DNA of 64,000 bases, taken from Pseudomonas sp. R84 (GTDB lineage Bacteria; Pseudomonadota; Gammaproteobacteria; Pseudomonadales; Pseudomonadaceae). How positions within the stretch are numbered: the stretch's first letter is position 1; each line of letters opens with the position of its first letter. The stretch covers positions 981,501-1,045,500 of the forward strand of contig NZ_CP019426.1 of assembly GCF_009834515.1 (NCBI RefSeq), written 5' to 3'. The position numbers were made by a program, and so were the translations under genes. Shown here one piece after another: positions 31,761-41,558 of the stretch. Under the pieces are notes generated by a model that was not told where the DNA came from, ran no database searches, and worked only from the letters and a program-made list of their open reading frames with translations.

Positions 31761-33791
31761 GTGAAGAGCTTGCTCTATCCCGCTGTCTCGCTGATGAACC
31801 GTCTGAGCTTCGGCATGAAGTTCAGCCTGATCAGCGTGCTGTTCCTGGTGCCGATGCTGGTGACCAATTTCTATCTGGTGCGCGATTCCTATCGCGAATT
31901 CCAGGGCACCCGCGTCGAGCTGCAAAGCCTTGATCTGCTGGGCAGCAGCCTGGCTCTGCGCCGGGATCTGGAAACCCTCAACAATCTGGTGCAGATCAAC
32001 GTCACCCTCGGCCAGTCCGGCAAGGCCGGGAATGTCGAGGCGCAGATCACCACGCTCGAACAAGCGGTTCTGGCACGCCTGCAAGGGCTGACGGCGATGA
32101 CCGACGATCCCGAGCAGATCCAGGTATTCGACGGCAAACGCGATGAAATGATCGCCGAGTTCAAGGCCCAGCAAGTGGAGAACTCGCTGCAGAGCAAAAG
32201 CGCGTTAATCGGCAAACTACTGGCCAGTGCGCAGATTTTCAGCCAGATCATCACCAGTCAGGCCGGGCTGAGCCGAGATAACCAGAGCGATATCCGTCAG
32301 CTCAGCGAACTGGTCACCCTGATCACGCCGAGCGTCACGCAAACTCTCGGCGAAGGCCGGGCCATGGGTTCGTATTCATTGGGTCAGGGTTTTCTCAACA
32401 GTTCATCGAGTACGCGTTTTGATGAGTTGCTGGTGCAGATCGAAAAACTCCAGGCCGAGTATGGTCTGAAATTGCAGGACGCCCTCGGCTCCAGCAAAGC
32501 CGCGGGGGACAACCTCAGCGCGGCGGCCGACAGCAGCAAGGCTTCGCTGAAACAGGCCAGCGAACTGTTCGAAGAGCAGGTGGTGATGGCCGACACCCTC
32601 GATGCGCCGTGGCAGGCTTTTTACGATCAGGTCACTGGGCTGATCGGCAAGACCTATGAGCTCAACGAAGCCACGCTGAAATTCCTCGACACTCAATTGC
32701 AGCAGCGTCTGGCGCAGAACCGCACACACATGGTCCTGCAGGCGGTGGCGCTGTCGGTGGTGTTCGTGCTGATTTTCTATCTCTACGGTGGTTTCTACGC
32801 CTCGACCCGCACCACGCTGAAACGCCTTGGAGCAATGATGGACAAGGTCGCGGCGGGGGACATGACGGTCAACTTCAAGGCCAGCAGTCGCGATGAGTTA
32901 GGTGAGTTGGGCGAGGTGTTCAACGGCACGGTGAGGAAGATTCACGACTTGATCGAGCGGGTGGGCCAGACCGTCGCCGAGGTCGAGCGTCAGGCCGGGC
33001 AGGTTGAAAACGTCTCAGCGCAGAGCAATCAGGCGGTCGCCGGGCAACGTACGCAGATCGAGCAAGTGGCAACGGCGATGAACCAGATGTCGGCGACCTC
33101 ACTGGAGGTGGCGCGCAGTGCCGCCGCGGCAGTGAGCAGTGCCCAAAGCGTCAATGACGAGACCATCAGTGGTCGTGGCCTGGTCGAGTCGCAGCAGGGC
33201 AGCATTGCCGCGCTGGCCAGCGAGATTGACCAGTCAGTGCGGGTGATCAACCAGTTGGCCAGCGACAGCCAGTCGATCAGCCGCGTGCTGGAAGTGATCA
33301 AGAGCATCGCCGAACAGACCAACTTGCTGGCGCTCAACGCCGCGATCGAAGCGGCACGTGCCGGCGAGCAGGGACGTGGTTTTGCCGTGGTGGCGGACGA
33401 AGTGCGCACGCTGGCCAAACGCACTCAGCAATCAACTGAAGAGATCGAACAGATGATCGCCAAGTTGCATGGCGGCGTCGGGGCGGCGGTAAAGGCCATG
33501 GGCGTCAGCCATCAGATGGCCAACGGCACGGTCGGGCAGTCGGAGAAAGTCCAGCAGGCGCTGGAAAACATCCTTGGTGCGGTCGGCATGATCGTCGATC
33601 AGAACCAGCAGATTGCCGCTGCCGTTGAGCAGCAAACGGCGGTGGCCCACGATATCGACCAGAACATCGTCGAGATCAACCGCGCCGGCGAGCGCACAGC
33701 GCAAGGTGCGCACCAGACCGAAGATGCCAGCCGCGCGTTGTCTGCCCAAGTTGTTGAGCTTAAACAACTGATCAGCGCCTTCCGCGTCTGA
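31761..33791 (+). CDS. Methyl-accepting chemotaxis protein
   Basis: An inner-membrane chemoreceptor of 676 residues from GTG 31761 (AAGGGAGA upstream). TM1 is at about 19-38 (MKFSLISVLFLVPMLVTNFY). A large all-helical periplasmic sensor spans about 39-320. TM2 is at about 324-345, then HAMP, then the signalling domain with the hairpin tip EQTNLLALNAAIEAARAGEQ. The ligand is unknown; the sensor is not an evident Cache or PAS type. In P. aeruginosa a transducer gene also follows ampE, as far as I recall. No CheW-binding pentapeptide tail is seen. Confidence 0.93.
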   Translation: MKSLLYPAVSLMNRLSFGMKFSLISVLFLVPMLVTNFYLVRDSYREFQGTRVELQSLDLLGSSLALRRDLETLNNLVQINVTLGQSGKAGNVEAQITTLEQAVLARLQGLTAMTDDPEQIQVFDGKRDEMIAEFKAQQVENSLQSKSALIGKLLASAQIFSQIITSQAGLSRDNQSDIRQLSELVTLITPSVTQTLGEGRAMGSYSLGQGFLNSSSSTRFDELLVQIEKLQAEYGLKLQDALGSSKAAGDNLSAAADSSKASLKQASELFEEQVVMADTLDAPWQAFYDQVTGLIGKTYELNEATLKFLDTQLQQRLAQNRTHMVLQAVALSVVFVLIFYLYGGFYASTRTTLKRLGAMMDKVAAGDMTVNFKASSRDELGELGEVFNGTVRKIHDLIERVGQTVAEVERQAGQVENVSAQSNQAVAGQRTQIEQVATAMNQMSATSLEVARSAAAAVSSAQSVNDETISGRGLVESQQGSIAALASEIDQSVRVINQLASDSQSISRVLEVIKSIAEQTNLLALNAAIEAARAGEQGRGFAVVADEVRTLAKRTQQSTEEIEQMIAKLHGGVGAAVKAMGVSHQMANGTVGQSEKVQQALENILGAVGMIVDQNQQIAAAVEQQTAVAHDIDQNIVEINRAGERTAQGAHQTEDASRALSAQVVELKQLISAFRV

Positions 33792-33803
33792 GCTGTACAC
33801 AAA

Positions 33804-33902
33804 TCCCCTGTAGGAGCTGCGGCACGCTGCGATCTTTTGATCTTGATTTCAAAGAGATCAAAAGATCGCAGCCTCGTTTCACTCGACAGCTCCTACAGGG
33901 GA
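33804..33902. repeat. REP-type inverted pair, family A copy 3 (divergent)
   Basis: CCCCTGTAGGAGCTGCGGCA..GCTGCGATCTTTTGATC and its partial complement ending GACAGCTCCTACAGGGG. The right arm has GCCTCGTTTCACTCGAC in place of the usual GCCTGCGGC, so this copy is degenerate. It lies between the convergent chemoreceptor and tatD genes. Confidence 0.85.
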
Positions 33903-33908
33903 GATGTG

Positions 33909-34685
33909 TTACCAGCCGAACACTTCGCAGCTGTTGGCGGTGCTGGCGCTGGCGAGTTGTTGCGGGGATATATTCATCAACTCCGCCAACGCCTCACAAA
34001 TCGCCGGCAAGTGCGCCGGGCTATTGCGCTGACCGGGAAACATCGCAGGCGCCATGTCCGGCGAATCGGTTTCCAGCACGATCGACTCCAGCGGCAGTTC
34101 CGCAATCACTCGATGCATGCGCAACGCCTGCGGCCAGGTCGGTGCGCCGCCGAGGCCCAGTTTGAAACCCAGTTTGATGTATTCCCGCGCTTCTTCACGG
34201 CTACCGGCAAAGGCGTGGATGATCCCTGCGCGTTTGAGCTTGAAGCGTTTGAGCGTCGCAATAACCGCCGCATGGCTGCGGCGTACATGGATCAGCGCTG
34301 GCAAATGAAAGTCAGCGGCCAATTGCAGCTGCGCCTCGAACAGCGCCTGTTGCCGCTCGCGGTCGAGGTTTTCGACGAAGTAATCCAGACCGATTTCGCC
34401 CACCGCACACAACTGCCGATGACCACGCAGCCGCGTCAGCCAATCACCCAGAGCCAACAAATCCTCAGGACGATGCTGATCGAGATACACCGGATGCAGA
34501 CCGAATGCCGCATACAAATCCGCATCGCTCTGCACCAGATCCCACACCCGTTGCCAGTTACCCTCATAAACCCCCAATACCACCATCCGCCGCACCCCGA
34601 GGGCGCGGCTTTCGGCGAGCAACGCCGGGCGATCGGCATCGAAGTCGGGGAAGTCGAGGTGGGTGTGGCTGTCGATCAGCTCCAC
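33909..34685 (-). CDS. TatD-family metal-dependent hydrolase
   Basis: A TIM-barrel DNase-type hydrolase of 258 residues from GTG 34685. Metal ligands are seen in IDSHTHLDFPDFD, GEIGLDYF, PALIHVRRSH, IIHAFAG and ETDSPDMAP. It starts 3 bases after the cra stop, with AGGA inside the end of cra, so it is coupled to cra. TatD proteins are 3'-5' DNases/RNases linked to quality control; the substrate of this paralogue is not shown by the sequence. Confidence 0.93.
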   Translation of the reverse strand: MELIDSHTHLDFPDFDADRPALLAESRALGVRRMVVLGVYEGNWQRVWDLVQSDADLYAAFGLHPVYLDQHRPEDLLALGDWLTRLRGHRQLCAVGEIGLDYFVENLDRERQQALFEAQLQLAADFHLPALIHVRRSHAAVIATLKRFKLKRAGIIHAFAGSREEAREYIKLGFKLGLGGAPTWPQALRMHRVIAELPLESIVLETDSPDMAPAMFPGQRNSPAHLPAICEALAELMNISPQQLASASTANSCEVFGW

Positions 34686-34688
34686 GGC

Positions 34689-35684
34689 TCAGTCCTGGTG
34701 AATACGCTGCTTGAAGGTCCGCGCGATGGCCTGTACGCCGGGCTTGTACTCCGACTGCTCGACCGCCGCCAGCGCCAGTTCCAGCGCCTTGTCGGCGATC
34801 AACTGGTGTTGCTGGGCCATGGCGTTGACCGGCAGCGGCAGGAAATCCAGCAATTGCGTATCGCCGAAGGTGCCGAGGCGCAGCGGTCGCGATTTCAGCG
34901 GGAAGTCATGCAGCGCGTCGAACACGCCTTGCAGCAGTACGTACGAAGTCGTCACCAACGCGTCGGGCAAATGCCCCAGACGTTGCAGGAGTTCTTCCAT
35001 CAATTGCTTGCCGCACTCACGGCTGAAAGATTCAGCGTGCTCGACCAGCACTTCACCTTTGAAGTCGACCAAGGCTTGCTTGAAACCGGCGGCACGTTCC
35101 TGGCTGATGCTCAGTTCCGGGCGCGCACCGAGCAGAACGATCTGCTTCGGCTGCGGATCGAGCAGGCTCTGGGTCAGGTGCAGGCTGGCCTCGCGGTCGT
35201 CACTGATCACCGAACAGAAATGCTCCGGTTCCATGACCCGGTCGATGGCGATGATCGGCAGCCCTTTGGCCTGTAGCTGTCGGTAACTGTCATCACCGGC
35301 CGGCAGGCAACTGGCGACGATCAGCGCATCGCAGCGGCGCGCCTTGAATAGTTGCAGCAACTGCCGCTCGCTGTCTGGCGCATCGTCGGAGCTGGCGATC
35401 AGCAATTGATAGCCGCGCGCCCGCGCACCTTGCTCGAGCAGCTTGGCGATCCGCGCGTAACTGGGGTTTTCCAGATCCGGCAGAATAAAGCCCAGCGTGC
35501 GCGTGTGCCGACTGCGCAGCCCGGCCGCTTGAGGGTTTGGCGTGAAGCCGTGCAGATCGACCACCGCCCGCACCCGCTCGACGGTGGCGGTGCTGATGCG
35601 TTGCTGTTCGGCCTTGCCGTTGATGACGTAGCTGGCGGTGGTCACGGACACTCCGGCCAACCGCGCGATATCACTGAGTTTCAA
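34689..35684 (-). CDS. cra: Catabolite repressor/activator Cra (FruR), LacI family
   Basis: Cra is the LacI-type regulator that responds to fructose-1-phosphate and controls fruBKA. I choose the TTG at 35684, giving 331 residues beginning MKLSDIARLAGVSVTTASYV. This aligns with the start of known FruR proteins and has AAGGAA 8 bases upstream. A GTG at 35720 would add a poorly conserved 12-residue tail. The helix-turn-helix, hinge (NPQAAGLRSRHTRTLGFI) and effector-binding core (LGARPELSISQERAAGF) are clear. It is divergent from fruB, with a Cra operator between them. Confidence 0.95.
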   Translation of the reverse strand: MKLSDIARLAGVSVTTASYVINGKAEQQRISTATVERVRAVVDLHGFTPNPQAAGLRSRHTRTLGFILPDLENPSYARIAKLLEQGARARGYQLLIASSDDAPDSERQLLQLFKARRCDALIVASCLPAGDDSYRQLQAKGLPIIAIDRVMEPEHFCSVISDDREASLHLTQSLLDPQPKQIVLLGARPELSISQERAAGFKQALVDFKGEVLVEHAESFSRECGKQLMEELLQRLGHLPDALVTTSYVLLQGVFDALHDFPLKSRPLRLGTFGDTQLLDFLPLPVNAMAQQHQLIADKALELALAAVEQSEYKPGVQAIARTFKQRIHQD

Positions 35685-35829
35685 CCCGGTATTTCCTTGT
35701 TTATTCGAGCTTGCCGCCACATTTTCGCCAATCCTACCCGATTAGGGCAGGCGACTATTGTCGCAGCGCATCCGACAAGTTGGACTTCAAGGATGGGACA
35801 TTATCGAGTAACGTGCCGATCAATCTAGA

Positions 35830-35841
35830 TTAAACGTTTCA
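35830..35841 (+). promoter_or_regulatory. Cra operator upstream of fruB
   Basis: TTAAACGTTTCA is the sequence I recall for the characterised Cra operator of the P. putida fruB promoter. It lies in the cra-fruB intergenic region. It overlaps the -35 box of the putative fruB promoter, so bound Cra would block RNA polymerase until fructose-1-phosphate releases it. Confidence 0.88.
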
Positions 35842-35865
35842 GCAAGCGTATTTTCTACGTATTAG
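35837..35865 (+). promoter_or_regulatory. Putative fruB promoter
   Basis: TTTCAG (35837-35842), 17 bases, TATTAG (35860-35865). The -35 box overlaps the Cra operator. This leaves a leader of about 120 bases before the fruB ATG. Confidence 0.5.
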
Positions 35866-35992
35866 ACGTCTTTGGCCGGTGCTGCCGTGAAACCGCCAAA
35901 ACTGCCGCTGAAAAGCAAAGCGGTAAAGCGCCTAAGCTGCAAACCATCCAAAACAATACCTGGCACTCATATAGCGCCAAAAAGGAGATCGC

Positions 35993-38854
35993 ATGCTCGA
36001 GCTCACTATAGAGCAGATATCCATGGGCCAATCGGCTGTGGATAAACCCGCTGCCCTGCAACTGCTGGCCAATCACCTGGTGGCCGATGGTCTGGTCGCC
36101 GACGGCTACCTCGCCGGATTGCAGGCCCGGGAAGCCCAGGGCTCGACCTTTCTCGGTCAAGGTATTGCCATTCCCCACGGAACCCCGGAAACCCGCGATC
36201 AGGTGTTCGCCACTGGCGTGCGCTTGATGCAGTTCCCGGAAGGCGTGGATTGGGGCGATGGCCAGACCGTTTATCTGGCGATTGGCATCGCCGCCAAATC
36301 CGACGAACACCTGCGCCTGCTGCAACTGCTGACCCGCGCCCTCGGCGAGACCGATCTGGGCCAGGCCCTGCGTCGTGCCAGCTCCCCCGAAGCGCTGCTG
36401 AAACTGCTGCAAGGCGCGCCGCAGGAACTGGCGCTGGATGCACAGATGATCGGCCTCGGCGTCTCCGCCGATGATTTCGAAGAACTCGTCTGGCGTGGCG
36501 CACGTCTGTTGCGTCAGGCCGATTGTGTGAGCAACGGTTTCTCGGCGGTGCTGCAACAGGTCGAAGCGCTGCCGTTGGGCGATGGTTTGTGGTGGTTGCA
36601 CAGCGAGCAAACCGTGAAGCGTCCGGGCCTGGCGTTCGTCACGCCGGACAAACCGATGCGCTACCTCGGCCAACCGCTCAGTGGTCTGTTCTGCCTGGCC
36701 AGTCTTGGCGAAGCGCACCAAGCGCTGCTCGAACGTTTGTGTGCGTTGCTGATCGAAGGTCGCGGCCATGAATTGGGCCGCGCCACCAGCAGCCGCAAAG
36801 TTCTCGAAGTGCTTGGTGGTGAGTTGCCCGCCGATTGGCCAAGCGCACGCATTGCCCTGGCTAACGCCCATGGCTTGCACGCGCGCCCGGCGAAGATCCT
36901 CGCGCAACTGGCGAAGAGTTTTGATGGCGAAATTCGCGTGCGCATTGTCGATGGTCAGGACAGCGCCGTGTCGGTGAAGAGCTTGAGCAAACTGCTCAGC
37001 CTCGGCGCCCGTCGCGGTCAGGTGCTGGAGTTGATCGCTGAACCGACCATCGCCGCTGACGCCTTGCCGGCACTCTTGGCCGCTATCGAAGAAGGCCTTG
37101 GCGAAGAAGTGGAGCCGCTGCCAGCCGTAAGCCAGCAGCGCGAAGTCATCGCCGACATCGCCGAAGTGCTGATCGCTCCGGCGTCCGGCGCTCAGTTGCA
37201 GGCGATCCCGGCAGCACCGGGCATTGCTATTGGGCCTGCGCATATTCAGGTGCAGCAAACCATCGATTACCCGCTGCGCGGCGAGTCCGCCGCCGTTGAG
37301 CGCGAACGTCTCAAGCAAGCGCTCAGCGATGTGCGCAGCGACATTCAGGGCTTGATCGAACGCAGCAAAGCCAAAGCCATCCGCGAAATCTTCATCACTC
37401 ATCAGGAGATGCTCGACGACCCGGAACTCACCGACGAAGTCGACACCCGCCTCAAGCAGGGCGAAAGCGCTGAAGCGGCGTGGATGGCGGTGATCGAAGC
37501 GGCGGCCAAACAACAGGAATCGCTACAGGATGCGTTGCTCGCCGAGCGTGCGGCGGACCTGCGTGACGTCGGCCGGCGCGTGCTGGCGCAACTGTGTGGT
37601 GTGCAAACCCCGAGCGAGCCTGAGCAACCGTACATTCTGGTGATGGACGAGGTCGGCCCGTCCGACGTCGCGCGTCTGGACCCGGCGCGTGTCGCGGGGA
37701 TTCTCACCGCACGCGGCGGCGCCACCGCGCACAGTGCCATCGTTGCGCGAGCCCTCGGGATTCCGGCACTGGTTGGCGCTGGCGCCGCGGTGTTGTTGCT
37801 GGCGCCGGGCACGCCGTTGCTGCTCGACGGTCAACGCGGTCGCCTGCACGTCGACGCCGATGCTGCGACTCTGCAACGCGCCGCCGAAGAACGCGACACT
37901 CGCGAACAACGCCTGAAAATTGCCGCCGAACAACGCCATCAACCGGCACACACCACCGACGGTCATGCGGTCGAAGTGTTCGCCAACATCGGCGAAAGCG
38001 CGGGCGTGATCAGTGCAGTGGAGCAGGGCGCCGAAGGCATCGGTCTGCTGCGTACCGAACTGATTTTCATGGCCCATCCGCAAGCGCCGGACGAAGCCAC
38101 GCAAGAAGCCGAATACCGCCGCGTCCTCGATGGCCTCGCCGGGCGGCCATTGGTGGTGCGCACGCTGGATGTCGGCGGCGACAAACCGCTGCCGTATTGG
38201 CCGATCGCCAAAGAGGAAAACCCGTTCCTCGGTGTGCGCGGCATTCGCCTGACCTTGCAGCGCCCACAGATCATGGAAGCGCAATTGCGCGCCTTGCTGC
38301 GTTCGGCGGACAACCGTCCGTTGCGAATCATGTTCCCGATGGTCGGCAGCGTTGAAGAATGGCGTCAGGCCCGCGACATGACCGAACGTCTGCGTCTGGA
38401 AATCCCGGTCGCCGATCTGCAGCTGGGGATCATGATCGAAGTGCCGTCCGCCGCTCTGCTTGCGCCGGTGCTGGCCAAGGAAGTCGACTTCTTCAGCGTC
38501 GGCACCAACGACCTCACCCAATACACTCTGGCCATCGACCGTGGTCACCCGACCCTGTCGGCGCAGGCCGACGGTTTGCACCCGGCGGTGCTGCAACTGA
38601 TCGACATCACCGTGCGCGCGGCCCATGCCCATGGCAAATGGGTCGGCGTGTGCGGCGAACTCGCAGCTGATCCGTTGGCAGTTCCGGTACTGGTTGGCCT
38701 CGGTGTCGATGAACTCAGCGTCTCCGGGCGCAGCATTGCTGAAGTGAAAGCGCGCATCCGCGAACTCAGCCTGACCCAGGCGCAAACCCTTGCTCAACAG
38801 GCCTTGGCCGTGGGCAGCGCCAACGAAGTGCGCGCATTAGTGGAGGCCCTGTAA
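35993..38854 (+). CDS. fruB: Fructose PTS multiphosphoryl transfer protein (EIIA-HPr-EI fusion)
   Basis: FruB passes phosphate from PEP to FruA during fructose uptake. The 953-residue fusion has EIIA at about 1-145, with His62 in AIPHGTPETRD. A central spacer is followed by HPr at about 284-370, with His296 in HGLHARPAK. EI spans about 400-953, with His580 in GGATAHSAIVARALG. The PEP-binding C-terminal half shows GIGLLRTELIFM and SVGTNDLTQYTLAIDR. AAGGAG precedes the ATG. The stop overlaps the fruK ATG (TAATG). Confidence 0.98.
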   Translation: MLELTIEQISMGQSAVDKPAALQLLANHLVADGLVADGYLAGLQAREAQGSTFLGQGIAIPHGTPETRDQVFATGVRLMQFPEGVDWGDGQTVYLAIGIAAKSDEHLRLLQLLTRALGETDLGQALRRASSPEALLKLLQGAPQELALDAQMIGLGVSADDFEELVWRGARLLRQADCVSNGFSAVLQQVEALPLGDGLWWLHSEQTVKRPGLAFVTPDKPMRYLGQPLSGLFCLASLGEAHQALLERLCALLIEGRGHELGRATSSRKVLEVLGGELPADWPSARIALANAHGLHARPAKILAQLAKSFDGEIRVRIVDGQDSAVSVKSLSKLLSLGARRGQVLELIAEPTIAADALPALLAAIEEGLGEEVEPLPAVSQQREVIADIAEVLIAPASGAQLQAIPAAPGIAIGPAHIQVQQTIDYPLRGESAAVERERLKQALSDVRSDIQGLIERSKAKAIREIFITHQEMLDDPELTDEVDTRLKQGESAEAAWMAVIEAAAKQQESLQDALLAERAADLRDVGRRVLAQLCGVQTPSEPEQPYILVMDEVGPSDVARLDPARVAGILTARGGATAHSAIVARALGIPALVGAGAAVLLLAPGTPLLLDGQRGRLHVDADAATLQRAAEERDTREQRLKIAAEQRHQPAHTTDGHAVEVFANIGESAGVISAVEQGAEGIGLLRTELIFMAHPQAPDEATQEAEYRRVLDGLAGRPLVVRTLDVGGDKPLPYWPIAKEENPFLGVRGIRLTLQRPQIMEAQLRALLRSADNRPLRIMFPMVGSVEEWRQARDMTERLRLEIPVADLQLGIMIEVPSAALLAPVLAKEVDFFSVGTNDLTQYTLAIDRGHPTLSAQADGLHPAVLQLIDITVRAAHAHGKWVGVCGELAADPLAVPVLVGLGVDELSVSGRSIAEVKARIRELSLTQAQTLAQQALAVGSANEVRALVEAL

Positions 38855-39795
38855 TGGCCAAGATTCTTACCCTGACCCTCAACCCCGCGCTCGACCTCAC
38901 CGTCGAGCTGCCACGGCTGGAGGCCGGTCAGGTCAATCGCAGCGACGAGATGCACACCCACGCTGCCGGCAAAGGGGTGAACGTCGCGCAAGTGCTGGCC
39001 GACCTTGGTCATCAACTGACGGTCAGCGGCTTTCTCGGCGAAGACAATCTGCAAGCGTTCGAAACCCTGTTCGCCAAGCGTGGTTTTGTCGACACATTCA
39101 TCCGCGTGCCGGGCGAGACGCGCAGCAATATCAAAGTCGCCGAACAGGATGGCCGCATCACCGACATCAACGGCCCGGGGCCAGTGGTCGATGCGGCTGC
39201 ACAGCAGGCGTTGCTCGATCGTCTGGAGCAGATTGCCCCGGGTCACGATGCCGTAGTGGTCGCCGGCAGTTTGCCGCGTGGCGTCACGGCGCAGTGGTTG
39301 CGTGAACTGATCGAACGGCTCAATCAGCTTGGCTTGAAAGTCGCTCTCGACTCCAGCGGCGCAGCATTGCGCGAAGCCTTGAAAGCCAGTCCATGGCTGA
39401 TCAAACCGAACACCGAAGAACTCGCCGATGCACTCGGTTGTGACGTGGTTTCGCACGCGGCGGAAGCGCAAGCAGCGGCGCGTTTGCACGCGCAAGGCGT
39501 CGAGCACGTGGTGATTTCTCACGGTGCTGACGGCGTGAACTGGTTCAGCGTCGGCTCGGCACTGCACGCCACGCCACCGAAGGTCAGCGTCGCCAGCACG
39601 GTCGGTGCTGGTGATTCGTTGCTGGCCGGCATGCTTCACGGTTTGCTCAGCGCCGACACGCCTGAGCAAACCCTGCGCACCGCCACCGCGATTGCGGCGA
39701 TGGCGGTGACCCAGATCGGTTTCGGCATCAACGATGTGGCGCAAGTGGCGCAGCTCGAACAGGGCGTGCGCGTGCGTCCCCTGACAGAACAATAA
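38854..39795 (+). CDS. fruK: 1-phosphofructokinase
   Basis: FruK phosphorylates fructose-1-phosphate to fructose-1,6-bisphosphate and so also removes the Cra inducer. It has 313 residues of the PfkB/ribokinase fold. Signatures are HAAGKGVNVAQVLADLG near residue 37, ITDINGPGP, and the catalytic/ATP motif VGAGDSLLAGMLHG. It is the middle gene of fruBKA, overlapping fruB and 11 bases from fruA. Confidence 0.98.
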   Translation: MAKILTLTLNPALDLTVELPRLEAGQVNRSDEMHTHAAGKGVNVAQVLADLGHQLTVSGFLGEDNLQAFETLFAKRGFVDTFIRVPGETRSNIKVAEQDGRITDINGPGPVVDAAAQQALLDRLEQIAPGHDAVVVAGSLPRGVTAQWLRELIERLNQLGLKVALDSSGAALREALKASPWLIKPNTEELADALGCDVVSHAAEAQAAARLHAQGVEHVVISHGADGVNWFSVGSALHATPPKVSVASTVGAGDSLLAGMLHGLLSADTPEQTLRTATAIAAMAVTQIGFGINDVAQVAQLEQGVRVRPLTEQ

Positions 39796-39806
39796 GAGGG
39801 TTTGTC

Positions 39807-41540
39807 ATGAAATTAGCCATTGTTACGGCTTGCCCGAACGGCATGGTCACCAGTGTGCTGTGCGCGCGTTTGCTCGATGCGGCGGCGCAGCGTCAGGGCT
39901 GGAGCACCAGCGTTGAAGTGGTCGATGCGGCGCACCCGGAACGCGAGTTGTCGGCGGCGACCATTGCGGCGGCCGAGTGGGTTTTGCTGGTCGCCACAGG
40001 CGCGATCGACATGACGCGTTTTGTCGGTAAACGTGTTTTCCAGATTGCCCCGGCGCAGGCGTTGCAGGATGTTGAAGCGGTGCTGCGTCGTGGCGCTGAA
40101 GAGGCTGAGGTTTACGTCGCCGGCGCGGCTGAACCGGTTGCTGATGCGCCGCGTGCGCCACGCATCGTCGCGATTACCGCGTGCCCGACCGGTGTCGCCC
40201 ACACCTTCATGGCCGCCGAAGCCTTGCAGCAAACCGCCAAGCGTCTGGGCTATGACTTGCAAGTCGAAACCCAAGGCTCGGTGGGCGCGAAAACCCCGTT
40301 GAGCGCAGCGGCGATTGCTGAAGCTGACGTGGTGTTACTGGCGGCGGATATCGAAGTCGCCACCGAGCGTTTCGCCGGCAAGAAAATCTATCGTTGCGGC
40401 ACTGGCATTGCGTTGAAACAATCCGAAGCCACACTGAAAAAAGCCTTGGCCGAAGGTGCTGTGGAAAGCGCCGCGAGTGACGGCAAGGCACCGGCCAAGC
40501 AAGAAAAAACCGGCATCTATAAACACCTGCTGACCGGTGTGTCTTTCATGCTGCCGATGGTCGTGGCAGGTGGTTTGATGATTGCGCTGTCGTTCGTGTT
40601 CGGCATCACCGCGTTCAAGGAGGAAGGCACGCTGGCCGCTGCGCTAATGCAGATCGGCGGCGAGACCGCGTTCAAATTGATGGTGCCGTTGCTGGCGGGT
40701 TACATCGCTTATTCGATTGCTGACCGTCCGGGCCTGGCGCCGGGGATGATTGGTGGATTGCTTGCCAGTACCTTGGGCGCCGGGTTTATCGGCGGCATCG
40801 TCGCCGGGTTTATCGCCGGTTACGCGGCGAAGGCGATCAGTCGTTATGTCGCCTTGCCGCAAAGTCTAGAGGCGCTGAAACCGATTCTGATCATCCCGTT
40901 GTTCGCCAGTCTGTTTACCGGGCTGGTGATGATTTACGTGGTCGGCAAACCGGTCGCAGGCATGCTCGGTGCGCTCACGCATTTCCTCGACAGCATGGGC
41001 ACCACCAACGCGATTCTGCTCGGTGTGCTGCTCGGCGGCATGATGTGCGTCGACCTCGGCGGGCCGATCAACAAAGCCGCGTACGCGTTCTCGGTGGGGC
41101 TGCTGGCGTCGCAGAGTTATGCGCCGATGGCCGCGACCATGGCCGCCGGGATGGTGCCGCCGATTGGCCTGGGCATCGCCACGTTTATTGCGCGGCGCAA
41201 GTTTGCTCAGACCGAGCGCGAGGCCGGGAAAGCGGCGCTGGTGCTGGGGCTGTGCTTTATCTCCGAAGGCGCGATTCCGTTTGCCGCGAAAGACCCGTTG
41301 CGGGTGATTCCGGCGAGCATTGCCGGTGGTGCGTTGACCGGTGCGTTGTCGATGTATTTCGGCTGCAAACTGATGGCGCCGCACGGTGGCTTGTTTGTGC
41401 TGGCGATTCCGAATGCGATCAATCATGCGTTGTTGTATTTGCTGGCGATTGTCGCGGGGAGTTTGTTGACCGCTGTGGTCTATGCGACGGTCAAACGCCC
41501 CGAGGCCGTCGAGCTGGCGCTGGAACCGGCGAAGGCCTGA
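39807..41540 (+). CDS. fruA: Fructose-specific PTS permease, EIIB'-EIIB-EIIC
   Basis: FruA imports fructose and phosphorylates it to fructose-1-phosphate. It has 577 residues. A degenerate EIIB' domain (IVTACPNGMVTS) comes first. The active EIIB domain follows, with phosphorylated Cys126 in ITACPTGVAHTFMAAEAL. An EIIC membrane domain runs from about residue 235, with some eight to nine hydrophobic spans. GAGGG lies upstream of the ATG. It ends the fruBKA operon; a family-B REP pair follows. Confidence 0.98.
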   Translation: MKLAIVTACPNGMVTSVLCARLLDAAAQRQGWSTSVEVVDAAHPERELSAATIAAAEWVLLVATGAIDMTRFVGKRVFQIAPAQALQDVEAVLRRGAEEAEVYVAGAAEPVADAPRAPRIVAITACPTGVAHTFMAAEALQQTAKRLGYDLQVETQGSVGAKTPLSAAAIAEADVVLLAADIEVATERFAGKKIYRCGTGIALKQSEATLKKALAEGAVESAASDGKAPAKQEKTGIYKHLLTGVSFMLPMVVAGGLMIALSFVFGITAFKEEGTLAAALMQIGGETAFKLMVPLLAGYIAYSIADRPGLAPGMIGGLLASTLGAGFIGGIVAGFIAGYAAKAISRYVALPQSLEALKPILIIPLFASLFTGLVMIYVVGKPVAGMLGALTHFLDSMGTTNAILLGVLLGGMMCVDLGGPINKAAYAFSVGLLASQSYAPMAATMAAGMVPPIGLGIATFIARRKFAQTEREAGKAALVLGLCFISEGAIPFAAKDPLRVIPASIAGGALTGALSMYFGCKLMAPHGGLFVLAIPNAINHALLYLLAIVAGSLLTAVVYATVKRPEAVELALEPAKA

Positions 41541-41558
41541 CCGACAACACAAATCCCC

